DNA of 34,161 nt from Clostridia bacterium. Its GTDB lineage: Bacteria; Bacillota; Clostridia; Oscillospirales; Acutalibacteraceae. The notes beneath the pieces were generated by a model, which had not been told where the DNA came from, ran no database searches, and worked only from the letters and a program-made list of their open reading frames with translations. Numbering within the stretch: position 1 is the stretch's first letter; each line of letters starts with the position of its first letter. Location of the stretch: positions 1 to 34,161 of the forward strand of contig JAFSPP010000047.1 in NCBI GenBank assembly GCA_017451425.1. Direction: 5' to 3'. Positions 8,260-17,432 of the stretch are shown here, one piece after another. Made by a program: the position numbers and the translations under genes.

Positions 8260-10557
8260 ATGATAAGACTTGATAATGTCTCCAAGTTTTACTATAGCAA
8301 AGGCGTTATCGCGGCGGGATTTTCAAAAGTCAGCCTGAATTTTGATATCGGAGAATTCGTAGCCATTACCGGCGAGTCCGGTAGTGGTAAATCTACGCTC
8401 TTAAACGTTATCTCCGGCCTCGACACATATGAAGAGGGCGAGATGTACGTAAATGGTGAAGAGACTTCACACTACACCGAGAAAGACTTTGAGGATTACC
8501 GCAGAAAATACATCGGTAATATCTTCCAGACATTCAACCTGGTAAACAGCTACACCGTTTACCAGAACATCGAGCTCGTTATGCTCTTGAACGGCTCAAA
8601 GCGCAGCGAGATAAAGCCGCGCGTAAACGCGCTTATCGAGCAGGTAGGCCTCACTGAGTATAAGAATACGAAGGCTTCAAAGCTCTCCGGCGGCCAGAAA
8701 CAGCGCGTCGCGATTGCCCGCGCGCTCGCCAAGGACACGCCGATTATCATCGCCGATGAGCCCACCGGCAATCTCGACACGGAGTCGGCCGCCGGCATAA
8801 TCGAGCTTCTCGCGTCAATTGCGAAGGACAAACTCGTCATCGTTGTAACCCACAACTTCGATCAGGTGGCACCCTATGTTACCAGAAAGATCAAGATGCA
8901 TGACGGCAAGGTGCTCGAAGATGTCCGCATGAATGGTGCTGCGGAGCCGCAGGAGCCCGAACGTTATGATGATCTTGCGATTTCCTACAAGAATATCAGA
9001 CCGCTCTCGGAACTGCGTCTCGGTATCAGGAATGCATTTAACATTCCCGTAAAATTCCTGCTTACGACATTTGTATTCCTCTTTATCGTAGTTGCGCTCG
9101 TCATACAGCTGTCATCTTCACGAAATGTCTACAGCCCGATAAACGGCGAGTTCGGTTTCAACTACTATTTCAGTAACACAAACAAGACAAGACTCATTTT
9201 GAAGAAACCCCTGAAAGACGGCGTCGCTCAGCCTTTCACGGCTGATGACCTGAAGGCCCTTGACGGGGTTGACAATGTCAAAGTCGTTGTTGAACAGGAC
9301 CTTCTGGTTGATTCCAATCTCGATTTTCAGAATGAGGAACTCGGGCTCTATGTCTACGGTGCGGCGGCAGATATTGCCGATTATGCGGGAGGTGAACCCG
9401 ATTACGGACGCCTTCCCAAGGCCGATAATGAAGTCCTCGCCGTATCCCTCAAGAGCTCATATTCGCTTCCCAAGGGAAAGAAACAGATAGAGAGCATGCT
9501 CGATTCCGAGTTTTATCGTTACAAATACGGTGATAATAATCTCGACAAGGATCATCCGTATAAGATTGTAGGTCTCAAATATATTGACAACAAGTCCCAG
9601 GATCCGCTCGCGGGCAATATGGAAGGTACGGTTCTCTATTGCTCACCCGCGTTACTCGATGACATAAGGGTTGAGTCCAACGCGAGATACGGAAAGATGA
9701 ATATCACTTTCCAGGATAAGACATACAAGAACGAGTCGCATTGGCCGATGTTTACGGTCAGGGCCTCCGACAGTGTTGAACCCGGAACCTGCTGGGTATC
9801 CGAAGACTACAACTATCTTGTAAAGAATACACTGCGGGCAATGGATAAGCCTCTCGGCATTGAAATCGAGACACCGTACTACAAGGACAGCCTGGACCTT
9901 ACGGTAAGCAAAATCTACACCAAGCAGACCTTCTCCGATGCATTTAAGATACCGGAAGGCATGTCATATGACGATTGTAAGGGAATTATCCTCATAAACA
10001 CGAAGGATCTCTTCAAGCTCTATGACCACGAGTCCTTCCAGGTGAGTGTTTTCGTTGAAGACGGCGTCAAGGCGAAGGACACATTGGCGAAGATCAAGGA
10101 TATGGGATACGAAGGCGTATCCATGCAGGACCTTCTCTACTCAGTAGGCGATATGGCAATCATAAACCTTGTCACAAAGGTCATGCTTGTAGGGCTTGCG
10201 GTTGTACTTCTCGTAATATCCTACTTTGTAATCAGGATTATCTTAAAGTCCAGAAATGTTTACTTCTCGACAATCCGTATGCTGGGCTCGAATGTCAGCA
10301 CGGCGAGATGGCTCATCATCATCGACCTTCTGACAGATGCGACAATAGCCTTCCTGGTTGCCATGGCGGGTATATGGGCATATCTGAAGTTCTTCCCCAT
10401 ACAGGAGATGGCTACCGTCATCAGGTCATTCGTGGAGCCCTCAGATTATGTAGTCATATACATCGTAACGCTCGCAATAGCGTTTATCATAAGTTCGAGA
10501 TACGCAAACAGGCTCTTTAAGAACTCGACAATTCAGACAATTAAAGAGGAGGTGTAA
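8260..10557 (+). CDS. ABC transporter, ATPase fused to FtsX-like permease (first of pair)
   Basis: A 765-residue MacB/BceAB-type export or mechanotransmission ABC protein with ATPase and permease in one chain. The LolD-like ATPase occupies residues 1-225: Walker [10 protein letters not shown] (38-46), signature LSGGQ (142-146), Walker B IIIADE with catalytic Glu167, and the switch histidine in VVTHNFD. One transmembrane helix (about 265-284) is followed by a large extracellular domain (about 285-630). Three C-terminal helices (about 633-665, 685-708, 730-746) contain the FtsX-like signature around the inter-helix loop STIRMLGS. The extracellular domain carries SpeI-like acidic and Tyr-rich stretches I cannot match. 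The stop codon overlaps the ribosome site of the next gene (GGAGGTGTAA), so the two are cotranslated. Peptide-antibiotic resistance or lipoprotein handling is plausible; no sensor kinase gene is adjacent. Confidence 0.92.
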   Translation: MIRLDNVSKFYYSKGVIAAGFSKVSLNFDIGEFVAITGESGSGKSTLLNVISGLDTYEEGEMYVNGEETSHYTEKDFEDYRRKYIGNIFQTFNLVNSYTVYQNIELVMLLNGSKRSEIKPRVNALIEQVGLTEYKNTKASKLSGGQKQRVAIARALAKDTPIIIADEPTGNLDTESAAGIIELLASIAKDKLVIVVTHNFDQVAPYVTRKIKMHDGKVLEDVRMNGAAEPQEPERYDDLAISYKNIRPLSELRLGIRNAFNIPVKFLLTTFVFLFIVVALVIQLSSSRNVYSPINGEFGFNYYFSNTNKTRLILKKPLKDGVAQPFTADDLKALDGVDNVKVVVEQDLLVDSNLDFQNEELGLYVYGAAADIADYAGGEPDYGRLPKADNEVLAVSLKSSYSLPKGKKQIESMLDSEFYRYKYGDNNLDKDHPYKIVGLKYIDNKSQDPLAGNMEGTVLYCSPALLDDIRVESNARYGKMNITFQDKTYKNESHWPMFTVRASDSVEPGTCWVSEDYNYLVKNTLRAMDKPLGIEIETPYYKDSLDLTVSKIYTKQTFSDAFKIPEGMSYDDCKGIILINTKDLFKLYDHESFQVSVFVEDGVKAKDTLAKIKDMGYEGVSMQDLLYSVGDMAIINLVTKVMLVGLAVVLLVISYFVIRIILKSRNVYFSTIRMLGSNVSTARWLIIIDLLTDATIAFLVAMAGIWAYLKFFPIQEMATVIRSFVEPSDYVVIYIVTLAIAFIISSRYANRLFKNSTIQTIKEEV

Positions 10558-10563
10558 GTCGTC

Positions 10564-13071
10564 ATGATTGAACTGCAGAAAGTAAATAAATACTTCAACA
10601 AAGGCAGACGCAATGAGATTCATGCCATAAACGACACGACTTTATCACTTCCCGACAAGGGCCTTGTGGCACTCCTCGGTGAATCCGGCTGCGGCAAGAC
10701 GACAATGCTCAATGCCATAGGCGGTCTTGATAAAGTCAGGTCCGGTAAAATCTTCATCGACGGCAAAAGGATTACCCGTCACAGCATGCATGCCGTCGAC
10801 AAGCTGAGAAACGACAAGGTCGGTTACATCTTCCAGGACTACAAACTCATGGATGACATGACGGTCTATGACAATGTAGCGCTAGCGCTTAAGATGATCG
10901 GCGTGAAGGATAAGAACGAGCAGAAGGTGCGCATTGAATACGTCCTTGACAAGGTCGGTATTCTGCGCTACCGCAAGCGTCCAGCCGGAACGCTCTCCGG
11001 CGGCGAGCGCCAGCGCGTAGGCATAGCGCGTGCGCTCGTTAAGAATCCGCAGATTATTCTTGCGGATGAGCCTACCGGAAACCTCGACTCGAAGAACTCG
11101 GTCGAGATTATGAACATCATCCGCAAGATTGCGGAGGACAGGCTTGTCCTCCTCGTAACCCACGAGCGCCCGCTCGCTGAGTTCTATGCGGACAGAATAA
11201 TAGAAGTGGTCGACGGCAAGGTTGTAAATGACTATGAGAACGATGTCACAAAGGCACTCGACTACGAGATAGACAATGTCTTCTACCTGAAGGAATTTGA
11301 GAACCACAACGAGTTCTCCGATCCGACAGGCGACAGGAAGATAAATGTCTATGACAATGGCGAGACCAAGGTAAACGTCAACATCATCGTCAAAAACGGC
11401 AACATCTACATCCAGTCCGAGGATACGGTAAATGTCGAACTCATCGACAGAAACTCATCCATTGAAGTAGTCGATGACTACAAGAAGGACATAAAGAGAG
11501 ATGCAATAGCCGACTATGACTTTGACATGAGTACGGTCGGAGATCAGAATATCAAACGCCGTTATGCGTCAATCTTCAGACCTCTCTCCGAGTTTGTTGC
11601 GGGCTTTAAGAAAATCTTCGGTTTCTCGGTCCTTCGCAAACTCCTGCTTCTCGGCTTTGTATTTGCCGGTCTTTTCGTAATCTTCGCGGTAGGCAAGGTG
11701 GCGGCCATGCACAATGTCCGTCCCGCGGATTACATGAAGGAGAACAAGAACTACATTGTTGTCAGCAAACCTTCCATGGATGCGGAGGAGTTTGACAAAC
11801 TCGCCTCTATGGACGGTGTGGAATACATCATGCCGACGGGAGCAAAGCCGTATTTCAAGATGTCCGCCGGTGATTACTATCAGACGCAGGAGGTCAATCT
11901 CCAGATAGGCGGATCACTTGCCAGCACAAAACTTCTCACCAAGGACTGTGTCGTTGCGGGACGCCTTCCGAAGGAGAAGAATGAGATTGTCGTCGATCAG
12001 ATGATTTTCAATAAGCAGTTTAAGGAGAGCCCCATCTTTACGATGTCCGGTTTAAACTCCCTTGAAAAAGTTTTAAACCGCGACCTTAAACTCCAGTACG
12101 ATATGGGCACATACAGGCTTGTCGGTATTGTTGATCTCGGAAGCCCCTCAGTCTATGCGGATCCGGATGAATTCATAAGGATTCTGAAGTATGCGTACAG
12201 CAGCCAGGACTCCGAGGATATGTGGTACTTCTCATATTCCAATGACTATGAGTCAAATGAGGACCCGACAGCATCCCAGATAACCGATTACAAACTGTAT
12301 GAGGATAAAATTAAGCTCACAGATGACTGGTACGGCAAGTCCAGACTTCCGGAAAATGACTATGAAGTTCTTCTTCCCGAGTCCATGAAGGATTCCTTCC
12401 GTATGGAGAAGGAGACCAAGCTCAAGGTTGACGGAAAGAAACTCATCTGCTGCGGTTACTACAAGCAGGACGAGACGGACGAACAGCCTCTTAACTCCTA
12501 CTTCGTAAACGGCAACATGATCAAGCATCAGATGATATCAAAGGCTAAGCAGTATACAATCTGCACCTTCGACAGAGAAGGCCTTTTGGCAACTCTTCAG
12601 AAGGAAGGTTATACAGCTTACAACTGTGAGACCAAGGCGCGTCAGACCTTTGACGAGCAGCGTGCGTCCGAAGTCAGGTCAACGACCATAGTCGGCGCAG
12701 TTATTCTCGGTATCTCACTTATCGAGATGTTCCTGATGAGCCGCTCTTCGTTCCTGTCACGTATCAAGGAGGTCGGAACACTCCGCGCCATAGGTGCCAA
12801 GAAGTTTGACATCTACAGGATGTTTATCGGTGAGGCTGTTGCCATAACAACTCTTACCAGCCTTCCCGCAATGCTCCTGATGTTCTATGCTGAAGGCTAT
12901 CTGGCGCGTGAGATTGAGTTGTTCCAGAAGCAGTTCTTTATGCCGATACCGCTTCTTATCGCATCAATTCTCGTTATTTACATCTTCAACATCGTAATAT
13001 CTCTCATTCCGGTATGGAATACGATGAGAAAACGCCCTGCGGCAATACTTGCAAGGTACGATGTAGACTGA
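10564..13071 (+). CDS. ABC transporter, ATPase fused to FtsX-like permease (second of pair)
   Basis: An 835-residue paralogue of the preceding gene. The ATPase domain has Walker A GESGCGKTT (39-47), signature LSGGE (144-148), Walker B IILADE with catalytic Glu169, and switch histidine in LLVTHERP. Between the ATPase and the first membrane helix (about 357-378) is an insert of roughly 120 residues with Asn/Asp/Val-rich beta-like repeats (KINVYDNGETKVNVN), absent from the first protein. A large extracellular region (about 380-695) precedes three C-terminal helices, with the FtsX loop IKEVGTLRAIGAKKFDIYRMF between the first two. The order and six-base spacing suggest the two chains form a heterodimer, giving two ATPases and eight membrane helices. 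The substrate is not deducible. Confidence 0.92.
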   Translation: MIELQKVNKYFNKGRRNEIHAINDTTLSLPDKGLVALLGESGCGKTTMLNAIGGLDKVRSGKIFIDGKRITRHSMHAVDKLRNDKVGYIFQDYKLMDDMTVYDNVALALKMIGVKDKNEQKVRIEYVLDKVGILRYRKRPAGTLSGGERQRVGIARALVKNPQIILADEPTGNLDSKNSVEIMNIIRKIAEDRLVLLVTHERPLAEFYADRIIEVVDGKVVNDYENDVTKALDYEIDNVFYLKEFENHNEFSDPTGDRKINVYDNGETKVNVNIIVKNGNIYIQSEDTVNVELIDRNSSIEVVDDYKKDIKRDAIADYDFDMSTVGDQNIKRRYASIFRPLSEFVAGFKKIFGFSVLRKLLLLGFVFAGLFVIFAVGKVAAMHNVRPADYMKENKNYIVVSKPSMDAEEFDKLASMDGVEYIMPTGAKPYFKMSAGDYYQTQEVNLQIGGSLASTKLLTKDCVVAGRLPKEKNEIVVDQMIFNKQFKESPIFTMSGLNSLEKVLNRDLKLQYDMGTYRLVGIVDLGSPSVYADPDEFIRILKYAYSSQDSEDMWYFSYSNDYESNEDPTASQITDYKLYEDKIKLTDDWYGKSRLPENDYEVLLPESMKDSFRMEKETKLKVDGKKLICCGYYKQDETDEQPLNSYFVNGNMIKHQMISKAKQYTICTFDREGLLATLQKEGYTAYNCETKARQTFDEQRASEVRSTTIVGAVILGISLIEMFLMSRSSFLSRIKEVGTLRAIGAKKFDIYRMFIGEAVAITTLTSLPAMLLMFYAEGYLAREIELFQKQFFMPIPLLIASILVIYIFNIVISLIPVWNTMRKRPAAILARYDVD

Positions 13072-13075
13072 CCCT

Positions 13076-13121
13076 CATCCGCCCCTTCGGGGCACCTTCC
13101 CCCAGAGGGGGAAGGCAAAGC
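13076..13121. repeat. Double-hairpin intergenic palindromic element
   Basis: Two adjacent perfect hairpins: GCCCCTTCGGGGC (13081-13093), and a 9-bp stem CCTTCCCCC / GGGGGAAGG (13095-13103, 13107-13115) with AGA loop. It is preceded by CCTCATCC and followed by CAAAGCGGA. From memory, similar CATCCGCCCCTTCGGGGCACCTTCC-type units occur many times between genes in Clostridia genomes; that recollection cannot be checked here. Only one copy is present in this window. Confidence 0.7.
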
Positions 13122-13131
13122 GGACAAACTT

Positions 13132-13167
13132 AAAACCCGGCAGCTTATGCTGCCGGGTTTTTGTTTT
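13132..13167. terminator. Bidirectional terminator between ABC pair and guaB
   Basis: Stem CCCGGCAGC / GCTGCCGGG (13136-13144, 13149-13157) with loop TTAT, flanked by AAAA and TTTTTG, so it can serve both converging transcripts. Confidence 0.94.
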
Positions 13168-13172
13168 TATTA

Positions 13173-14672
13173 TCAGCCCTGAACCTGCTCTTTGAGGATT
13201 ACGTCGTGTGAGCCGCCTTCAACTATTGAGGTTGAGGAGACAACCGTGAGTTTTGCCTTCTTGCGAAGTTCGGGTATTGAAAGCGCGCCGCAGTTGCACA
13301 TTGTCGAGCGCACCTTTGCGAGTGTCGTGTAGACACCGTCCTTCAGAGGACCGGCGTAGGGGACGTAGGAGTCGACGCCTTCCTCGAAGGAGAGCTTGCC
13401 TGCGCCGCCGAGGTCATAGCGCTGCCAGTTTCTGGCGCGGTTTGAACCTTCGCCCCAGTACTCCTTGAGATACTGGCCGTTTATGCGCACCTTGTTTGTC
13501 GGTGATTCGTCAAACCGCGCAAAGTAACGGCCGAGCATGAGGAAGTCGGCGCCCATGGCAAGGGCTAAAGTTACGTGGTAGTCGTGTACAATGCCGCCGT
13601 CGGAGCAGACGGGTACGTAGATGCCTGTCTCCTCAAAATAGCGATCACGGGCCGCACAGACGTCTATAAGGGCGGTTGCCTGGCCGCGGCCGATACCTTT
13701 GGTCTCGCGGGTAATGCAAATGGAACCGCCGCCTATGCCGACTTTTACGAAGTCTGCTCCGCAGTCGGCGAGGAACTGAAAGCCCTCTGCGTCTACGACG
13801 TTGCCTGCGCCCACCTTTACGGAGTCGCCGTATTTTTCACGGATCCAGGCTATTGTGTTCTTCTGCCACTCGGAATAGCCTTCCGAGGAGTCAATGCAGA
13901 GAACGTCTGCGCCTGCGTTTACGAGTGCGGGTACACGTTCTTTGAAGTCGCGGGTGTTAATGCCCGCGCCTACGATGTATGACTTATTTTTGTCGAGGAG
14001 TTCGTTTACGTTCTCCTTGTGTGATTCATAGTCTTTTCTGAAAACGAGATATGTGAGATGGTCGTCCTTGTCGACGAGCGGAAGCGCGTTGAGCTTGTGG
14101 TCCCAGATGATGTCGTTGCACTCTTTGAGTGAAGTGCCGTCGGGAGCTGTTACAAGTCTTTCGCGGGGAGTCATGAAGTCACGTACCGGTGTCATCGGGT
14201 CCATACGGGAGACGCGGTAGTCACGGCTTCCGATAATACCGAGAAGCTTGCCGTTTGCCGTACCGTCATCAGTGACTGCAACGGTGGAGTGACCGGTTTT
14301 CTCCTTGAGATCGATGATGTCGGCGAGAGTTGCGTCGGGAGTGATATTGCTTGAAGAGGTGATGAAACCTTTCTTGTAATTCTTGACGCGCGCAACCATG
14401 GCTGCCTCGGACTCTATTGACTGTGAGCCGAAGATAAAGGATACGCCGCCCTCTTTTGCGAGAGCTATTGCAAGTGTGTCATTTGAGACGGCCTGCATGA
14501 TGGCGCTGACCATGGGAATGTTCAGCCTGATTGCAGGCTCTTCACCCTTTTTGAACTTTACGAGAGGGGTGGAGAGATTGACGGATGCAGGTATGCACTC
14601 GGACGAAGAATAACCCGGGACAAGCAGGTATTCTCCGAAGGTCCTTGATGGTTCATCAAAATAATAAGCCAT
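13173..14672 (-). CDS. guaB: Inosine-5'-monophosphate dehydrogenase
   Basis: Oxidises IMP to XMP with NAD+, the committed step of GMP synthesis in the cytoplasm. The 499-residue chain is a TIM-barrel with a CBS-domain pair inserted at about residues 105-225. The catalytic loop [18 protein letters not shown] (314-331) gives nucleophile Cys319. The Asp of the phosphate site is in CSDGGI (357-361), and the mobile flap Arg is probably in NWQRYD (415-420). The N-terminus ([20 protein letters not shown]) matches the clostridial IMPDH subtype. The start is supported by AGGAG six bases upstream of the ATG. It follows the SCP2 gene on the same strand across a 69-base gap holding a terminator, so some read-through or a promoter within the gap is needed; I could not find a convincing one. 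Confidence 0.95.
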   Translation of the reverse strand: MAYYFDEPSRTFGEYLLVPGYSSSECIPASVNLSTPLVKFKKGEEPAIRLNIPMVSAIMQAVSNDTLAIALAKEGGVSFIFGSQSIESEAAMVARVKNYKKGFITSSSNITPDATLADIIDLKEKTGHSTVAVTDDGTANGKLLGIIGSRDYRVSRMDPMTPVRDFMTPRERLVTAPDGTSLKECNDIIWDHKLNALPLVDKDDHLTYLVFRKDYESHKENVNELLDKNKSYIVGAGINTRDFKERVPALVNAGADVLCIDSSEGYSEWQKNTIAWIREKYGDSVKVGAGNVVDAEGFQFLADCGADFVKVGIGGGSICITRETKGIGRGQATALIDVCAARDRYFEETGIYVPVCSDGGIVHDYHVTLALAMGADFLMLGRYFARFDESPTNKVRINGQYLKEYWGEGSNRARNWQRYDLGGAGKLSFEEGVDSYVPYAGPLKDGVYTTLAKVRSTMCNCGALSIPELRKKAKLTVVSSTSIVEGGSHDVILKEQVQG

Positions 14673-14703
14673 TTATGATCTCCTTTTTCGTTTTCAGATT
14701 TTT

Positions 14704-14733
14704 AAAAAAGGGAGGCAACGCGCAGTTGCCTCC
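14704..14733 (-). terminator. Terminator between the SCP2-like gene and guaB
   Basis: On the minus strand, stem GGAGGCAAC / GTTGCCTCC with five-base loop, followed by CTTTTTTA. It lies eight bases past the SCP2-like stop codon. Confidence 0.88.
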
Positions 14734-14741
14734 GAGCATAA

Positions 14742-15332
14742 TTATTTCTTGGGCTCAGCCTTAGGAGCCTCTGCCTTCTTGGCAGGAGCAGCCTTCTTGG
14801 CGGGAGCTGCCTTCTTGGCAGGAGCAGCCTTCTTGGCAGGAGCAGCCTTCTTGGCGGGAGCAGCCTTCTTGGCAGGAGCAGCCTTCTTGGCGGGAGCAGC
14901 CTTCTTAGCCGGGGCAGCATTCTTTGCCGGAGCGGCCTTCTTGGCAGCCGGCTTCTTGGCAGCATTCTTCTTTGCTGCGGGCTTCTTAGCTGCAGCCTTC
15001 TTTGCGGGCTTCTTCTTGAGGCTTGCAAGAGCAAGAGCGTGATCGAGGTTACCCTCTATCAGGAGAATGCCGCGGAAATAAGCGTCTGTAGCATCGAGCT
15101 TGCCGGCGAGGATGTTTGCGTAAACATCAGCGGAAGCTGTAAGCATAGCGGTGAAGTCACGGTAGTCATAGGGCTCAATTGCGAAGTCGCCGCCGATGTT
15201 GGCAATGTAGAAAGCACCGCCGCAATCGTCGTCAACGATGTTTACCTGGATTGCGAGATCCTGGGGAAGAACCTTCGTGTTGAGCGCGTTGATTTTCTTT
15301 TTGAATTCTTCAAACTGTTCGATGAATGTCAT
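14742..15332 (-). CDS. SCP2-like sterol-carrier domain protein with histone-H1-like tail
   Basis: A 196-residue protein joining two unlike halves. Residues 1-105 (FIEQFEEFKKK, then strands VLPQDLAIQVNIVDDDCGGAFYIANIGGD, then LTASADVYANILAGKLDATDAYFRGILLIEGN) look like an SCP2 lipid-binding fold. The end is typical: D-A-x-x-x-G-x-L-x-I-x-G. Residues 106-196 are almost wholly Lys, Ala and Pro, in the style of histone H1 C-terminal tails and bacterial Hc1/HctB or AlgP proteins. The ATG at 15332 is preferred over the in-frame ATG at 15347 because GGAGG lies eight bases before it. The upstream foldase gene ends 15 bases earlier, so the two are cotranscribed. Tail function is unknown; DNA, RNA or anionic-lipid binding is plausible. 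Confidence 0.8.
   Translation of the reverse strand: MTFIEQFEEFKKKINALNTKVLPQDLAIQVNIVDDDCGGAFYIANIGGDFAIEPYDYRDFTAMLTASADVYANILAGKLDATDAYFRGILLIEGNLDHALALASLKKKPAKKAAAKKPAAKKNAAKKPAAKKAAPAKNAAPAKKAAPAKKAAPAKKAAPAKKAAPAKKAAPAKKAAPAKKAAPAKKAEAPKAEPKK
14773..14934 (-). repeat. Nine tandem 18-bp coding repeats in the SCP2-like gene
   Basis: Nine contiguous units, plus-strand consensus gccttcttggcaggagca, encode six-residue Ala-Ala-Pro-Ala-Lys-Lys repeats on the minus strand. Inner units alternate between ggcaggagc and ggcgggagc; units 8 and 9 are the most diverged. Such arrays gain and lose units readily. Confidence 0.93.
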
Positions 15333-15346
15333 TGTAATAACCTCCA

Positions 15347-17224
15347 TTATGATTTGTCTGCGGAAGAGTCGGCCTGTTGTGCTGACTGTTTCTCAAAAGT
15401 CTCAACCACTCTTGCCGCATAATCTTCAATTTTATTCTGAACCTTTTTGATAAGGCCGTTTGACACTTTGATTTCGCTGTAAGCTTTGTCGTTTACGATG
15501 TCTTCATAGAACTTGTTTGAAGCGTCGTTTGACATAGCCGTGAGTATGTCTGCCTGCCATTTCGTCTTATCGGAAATAGAGGACATATACATGATGTGGG
15601 CACCGTACTCGGTCTCGACTACGCCGTAGTCTCCGACCTTGCGTCCGTCAGCGTAAGCCCATTCAAGGAAAGGCTTTACGTATGAGGAATCCGTGTAGAT
15701 GCCTTCGATGAGGCCGCCGTTATCGGCTGAACCCGGATCTTCGGATTTCTCGGCGGCGAGTTTGATGAAGTCATCTTCCTTGGCACCGTCGCTGACCCAC
15801 TTGTCAAGAATTGCCTGAGCCTGTTCCATAGCTTCTTCAGCTGTACGGATTGTCTTTGTCTCAGTGGTCTTGTTTCCCTTGTCGTCTGTTACTTCCTCAT
15901 CCTTTGTGAGAGCGAGGAGGATGTGACGTACGTTTACGGGCTGGAGAGTGTCATCCTTGTAGGGGAGAGACTTCAGTACAACGATTATGAATGTTGTGCA
16001 GCCGTCATCCGCCTTAACGGAAGTCATGAACTTGTCGCCGACAGCGCGTGAGCTGTCATATGCCCAGTCGGCAACGTCCTTGCTGAAACTCTTCTCGATA
16101 GTGGAGTAGTTTACTCCGGCCGCTGTGGTATAGGAGTCATTGTAGGAGTCGGATGAAGGATTGAAGTACTCCTTCATATCTTCCTCAACACTCTCATATA
16201 CGAGATTCAGGAAGTTGTCAATTGTTGCCTTCTCATAGAAGGTCTCGGCCTCGGCTTTCTTCTCCTCGACGTTCTTCTTCGTCATTTCGGCGAGTTCTTC
16301 GTCGGTGTAGTTCGTGGCCTCAACAGCCTCTGTGGTATCGGTTGCCTCCTGAGCCTCGGTATTCTTTGCCACCTCGGCCTCAAGTGTGTAGAAATAGAGG
16401 TCAACCGTGTTGTATTCGTTCAGATGCTCGTTGTAGTAATCGAGAATCTGGTCGTCAGTTATACCGGACTGGATTTCCTCAGCCTTGTTCTGGATGTAGG
16501 AGGAGGCGAGAGCCTGCTTCTGCATGATCTTGCGAAGGAGGGACTCGTTCATGCCGCGTCCGTAGTTTGCCATGAGATATGCGTTTAAGGAGTAGTTGCT
16601 TTCAGCTGCGGATTTGCGGAGCTGCTCAATGTTGTCATTGATTTCCTTCTGCTGATCGTCGCTGAGTTTCGCACCGTCCTTGACTGCTGCGTTATAAACT
16701 GCCGTAATCTCCTGAGCCTGCTTTATTGAGTACTCCTTGAAGAAGTCAGCCCATGTCGGGTTCTCACCGTACTCTTTTTTGTCGAGCTTAATTCCGGTGT
16801 CTGCTTCCGAGAGAGTGAACTCCTGATTCTTCGGAGTCTTCTTGTAATCGAAACCGGTCATCATCTTGCCGGCGCCTTCACCGTAGTATGCACCGTAGTA
16901 CTGCTCGTACTGATAAGATGAATTGGAGATGTTATTGTAGACTGCCTTGTAGTAATACTCATATTCCGCGATTGAGACTTTCTCGCCGTTACCGAATCTG
17001 ATAACGCTCAGTGCCCTGTGCGGTACTCCGAAATAGTAGAGGAGTCCGAGAACCAGAGCGATTACGATAACGACCGCGGGAATAATCCATTTGAGACGTT
17101 TCTGCCTCTTTGACTGATTGGCTTTCTTTTCACGCTTCTCAGCCATGGCATCGCCTGCTTTTCCGATGCGGGCCTTGCGCTCTTCGCGCGCAATCTCAGC
17201 GGCGGATTTTGCTTCGTTGGCCAT
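15347..17224 (-). CDS. Membrane-anchored parvulin-type peptidyl-prolyl isomerase (PrsA/SurA-like foldase)
   Basis: A 625-residue extracytoplasmic foldase that helps secreted proteins mature. It begins with a long basic cytoplasmic segment (1-44, rich in Lys/Arg/Glu) and a single membrane helix (about 45-66, WIIPAVVIVIALVLGLLYYF), so it is a signal-anchor protein rather than a PrsA lipoprotein. A SurA-N-like helical region (about 80-300) with Tyr-rich loops follows, then an acidic Thr/Glu linker and a rotamase domain (about 445-570). Its hallmarks are NVRHILLAL, FIKLAAEKSEDPGSADNGG and VGDYGVVETEYGAHIMYM. A ribosome site (GGAGGTCC) precedes the ATG. Downstream is the SCP2-like gene. Its promoter region faces that of the aminotransferase and shares an inverted repeat with it. 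Confidence 0.88.
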   Translation of the reverse strand: MANEAKSAAEIAREERKARIGKAGDAMAEKREKKANQSKRQKRLKWIIPAVVIVIALVLGLLYYFGVPHRALSVIRFGNGEKVSIAEYEYYYKAVYNNISNSSYQYEQYYGAYYGEGAGKMMTGFDYKKTPKNQEFTLSEADTGIKLDKKEYGENPTWADFFKEYSIKQAQEITAVYNAAVKDGAKLSDDQQKEINDNIEQLRKSAAESNYSLNAYLMANYGRGMNESLLRKIMQKQALASSYIQNKAEEIQSGITDDQILDYYNEHLNEYNTVDLYFYTLEAEVAKNTEAQEATDTTEAVEATNYTDEELAEMTKKNVEEKKAEAETFYEKATIDNFLNLVYESVEEDMKEYFNPSSDSYNDSYTTAAGVNYSTIEKSFSKDVADWAYDSSRAVGDKFMTSVKADDGCTTFIIVVLKSLPYKDDTLQPVNVRHILLALTKDEEVTDDKGNKTTETKTIRTAEEAMEQAQAILDKWVSDGAKEDDFIKLAAEKSEDPGSADNGGLIEGIYTDSSYVKPFLEWAYADGRKVGDYGVVETEYGAHIMYMSSISDKTKWQADILTAMSNDASNKFYEDIVNDKAYSEIKVSNGLIKKVQNKIEDYAARVVETFEKQSAQQADSSADKS

Positions 17225-17258
17225 AGAGAGGGACCTCCATTTAGAAATTATCTTGATT

Positions 17259-17287
17259 ATAATACCACTTTAAATAGCTAATGACAA
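17259..17287 (-). promoter_or_regulatory. Promoter for the parvulin gene
   Basis: Minus strand: TTGTCA (17287-17282), 17-base spacer, TATTAT (17264-17259) preceded by TGG. An overlapping TATAAT at 17261-17256 has a poorer 20-base spacing. The motif AAAGTGGTATT overlaps this -10. Confidence 0.5.
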
Positions 17288-17374
17288 TGAGAAAATAATT
17301 GCTCCTTTTGATAAAAATATGTGCAAAACAACAATTTTGCAAGAAAAGGCATTATAAACTTGCAAAGTGGTATT
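17261..17374. repeat. 11-bp inverted repeat in divergent intergenic region
   Basis: AATACCACTTT at 17261-17271 and its exact reverse complement AAAGTGGTATT at 17364-17374. One arm overlaps the -10 of the leftward promoter, the other the -35/-10 spacer of the rightward promoter. A second palindrome, GCAAAA-N6-TTTTGC, is at 17323-17340. Confidence 0.6.
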
Positions 17375-17389
17375 GAAATGTATTATAGT
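17360..17389 (+). promoter_or_regulatory. Promoter for the aminotransferase
   Basis: TTGCAA at 17360-17365, an 18-base spacer and TATAGT at 17384-17389; TATTAT at 17381-17386 is an alternative -10 with 15-base spacing. AAAGAGG ribosome site lies before the ATG at 17433. Confidence 0.45.
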
Positions 17390-17432
17390 ATTCTGGACTT
17401 AAAAAATACCTAAAAGAGGCGTAAAAATCAAA

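Noticed and set aside
13575..13982. Plus-strand 135-codon frame inside guaB
   Set aside because: The minus strand carries intact IMP dehydrogenase across the same bases.
14773..14934. Regular 18-bp repeats considered as a CRISPR array
   Set aside because: Units are contiguous with no spacers, and the repeat keeps a reading frame.
14749..15042. Plus-strand frame encoding AGAAFL repeats that look membrane-like
   Set aside because: It is the antisense of the Lys/Ala/Pro repeat array; no ribosome site or promoter.
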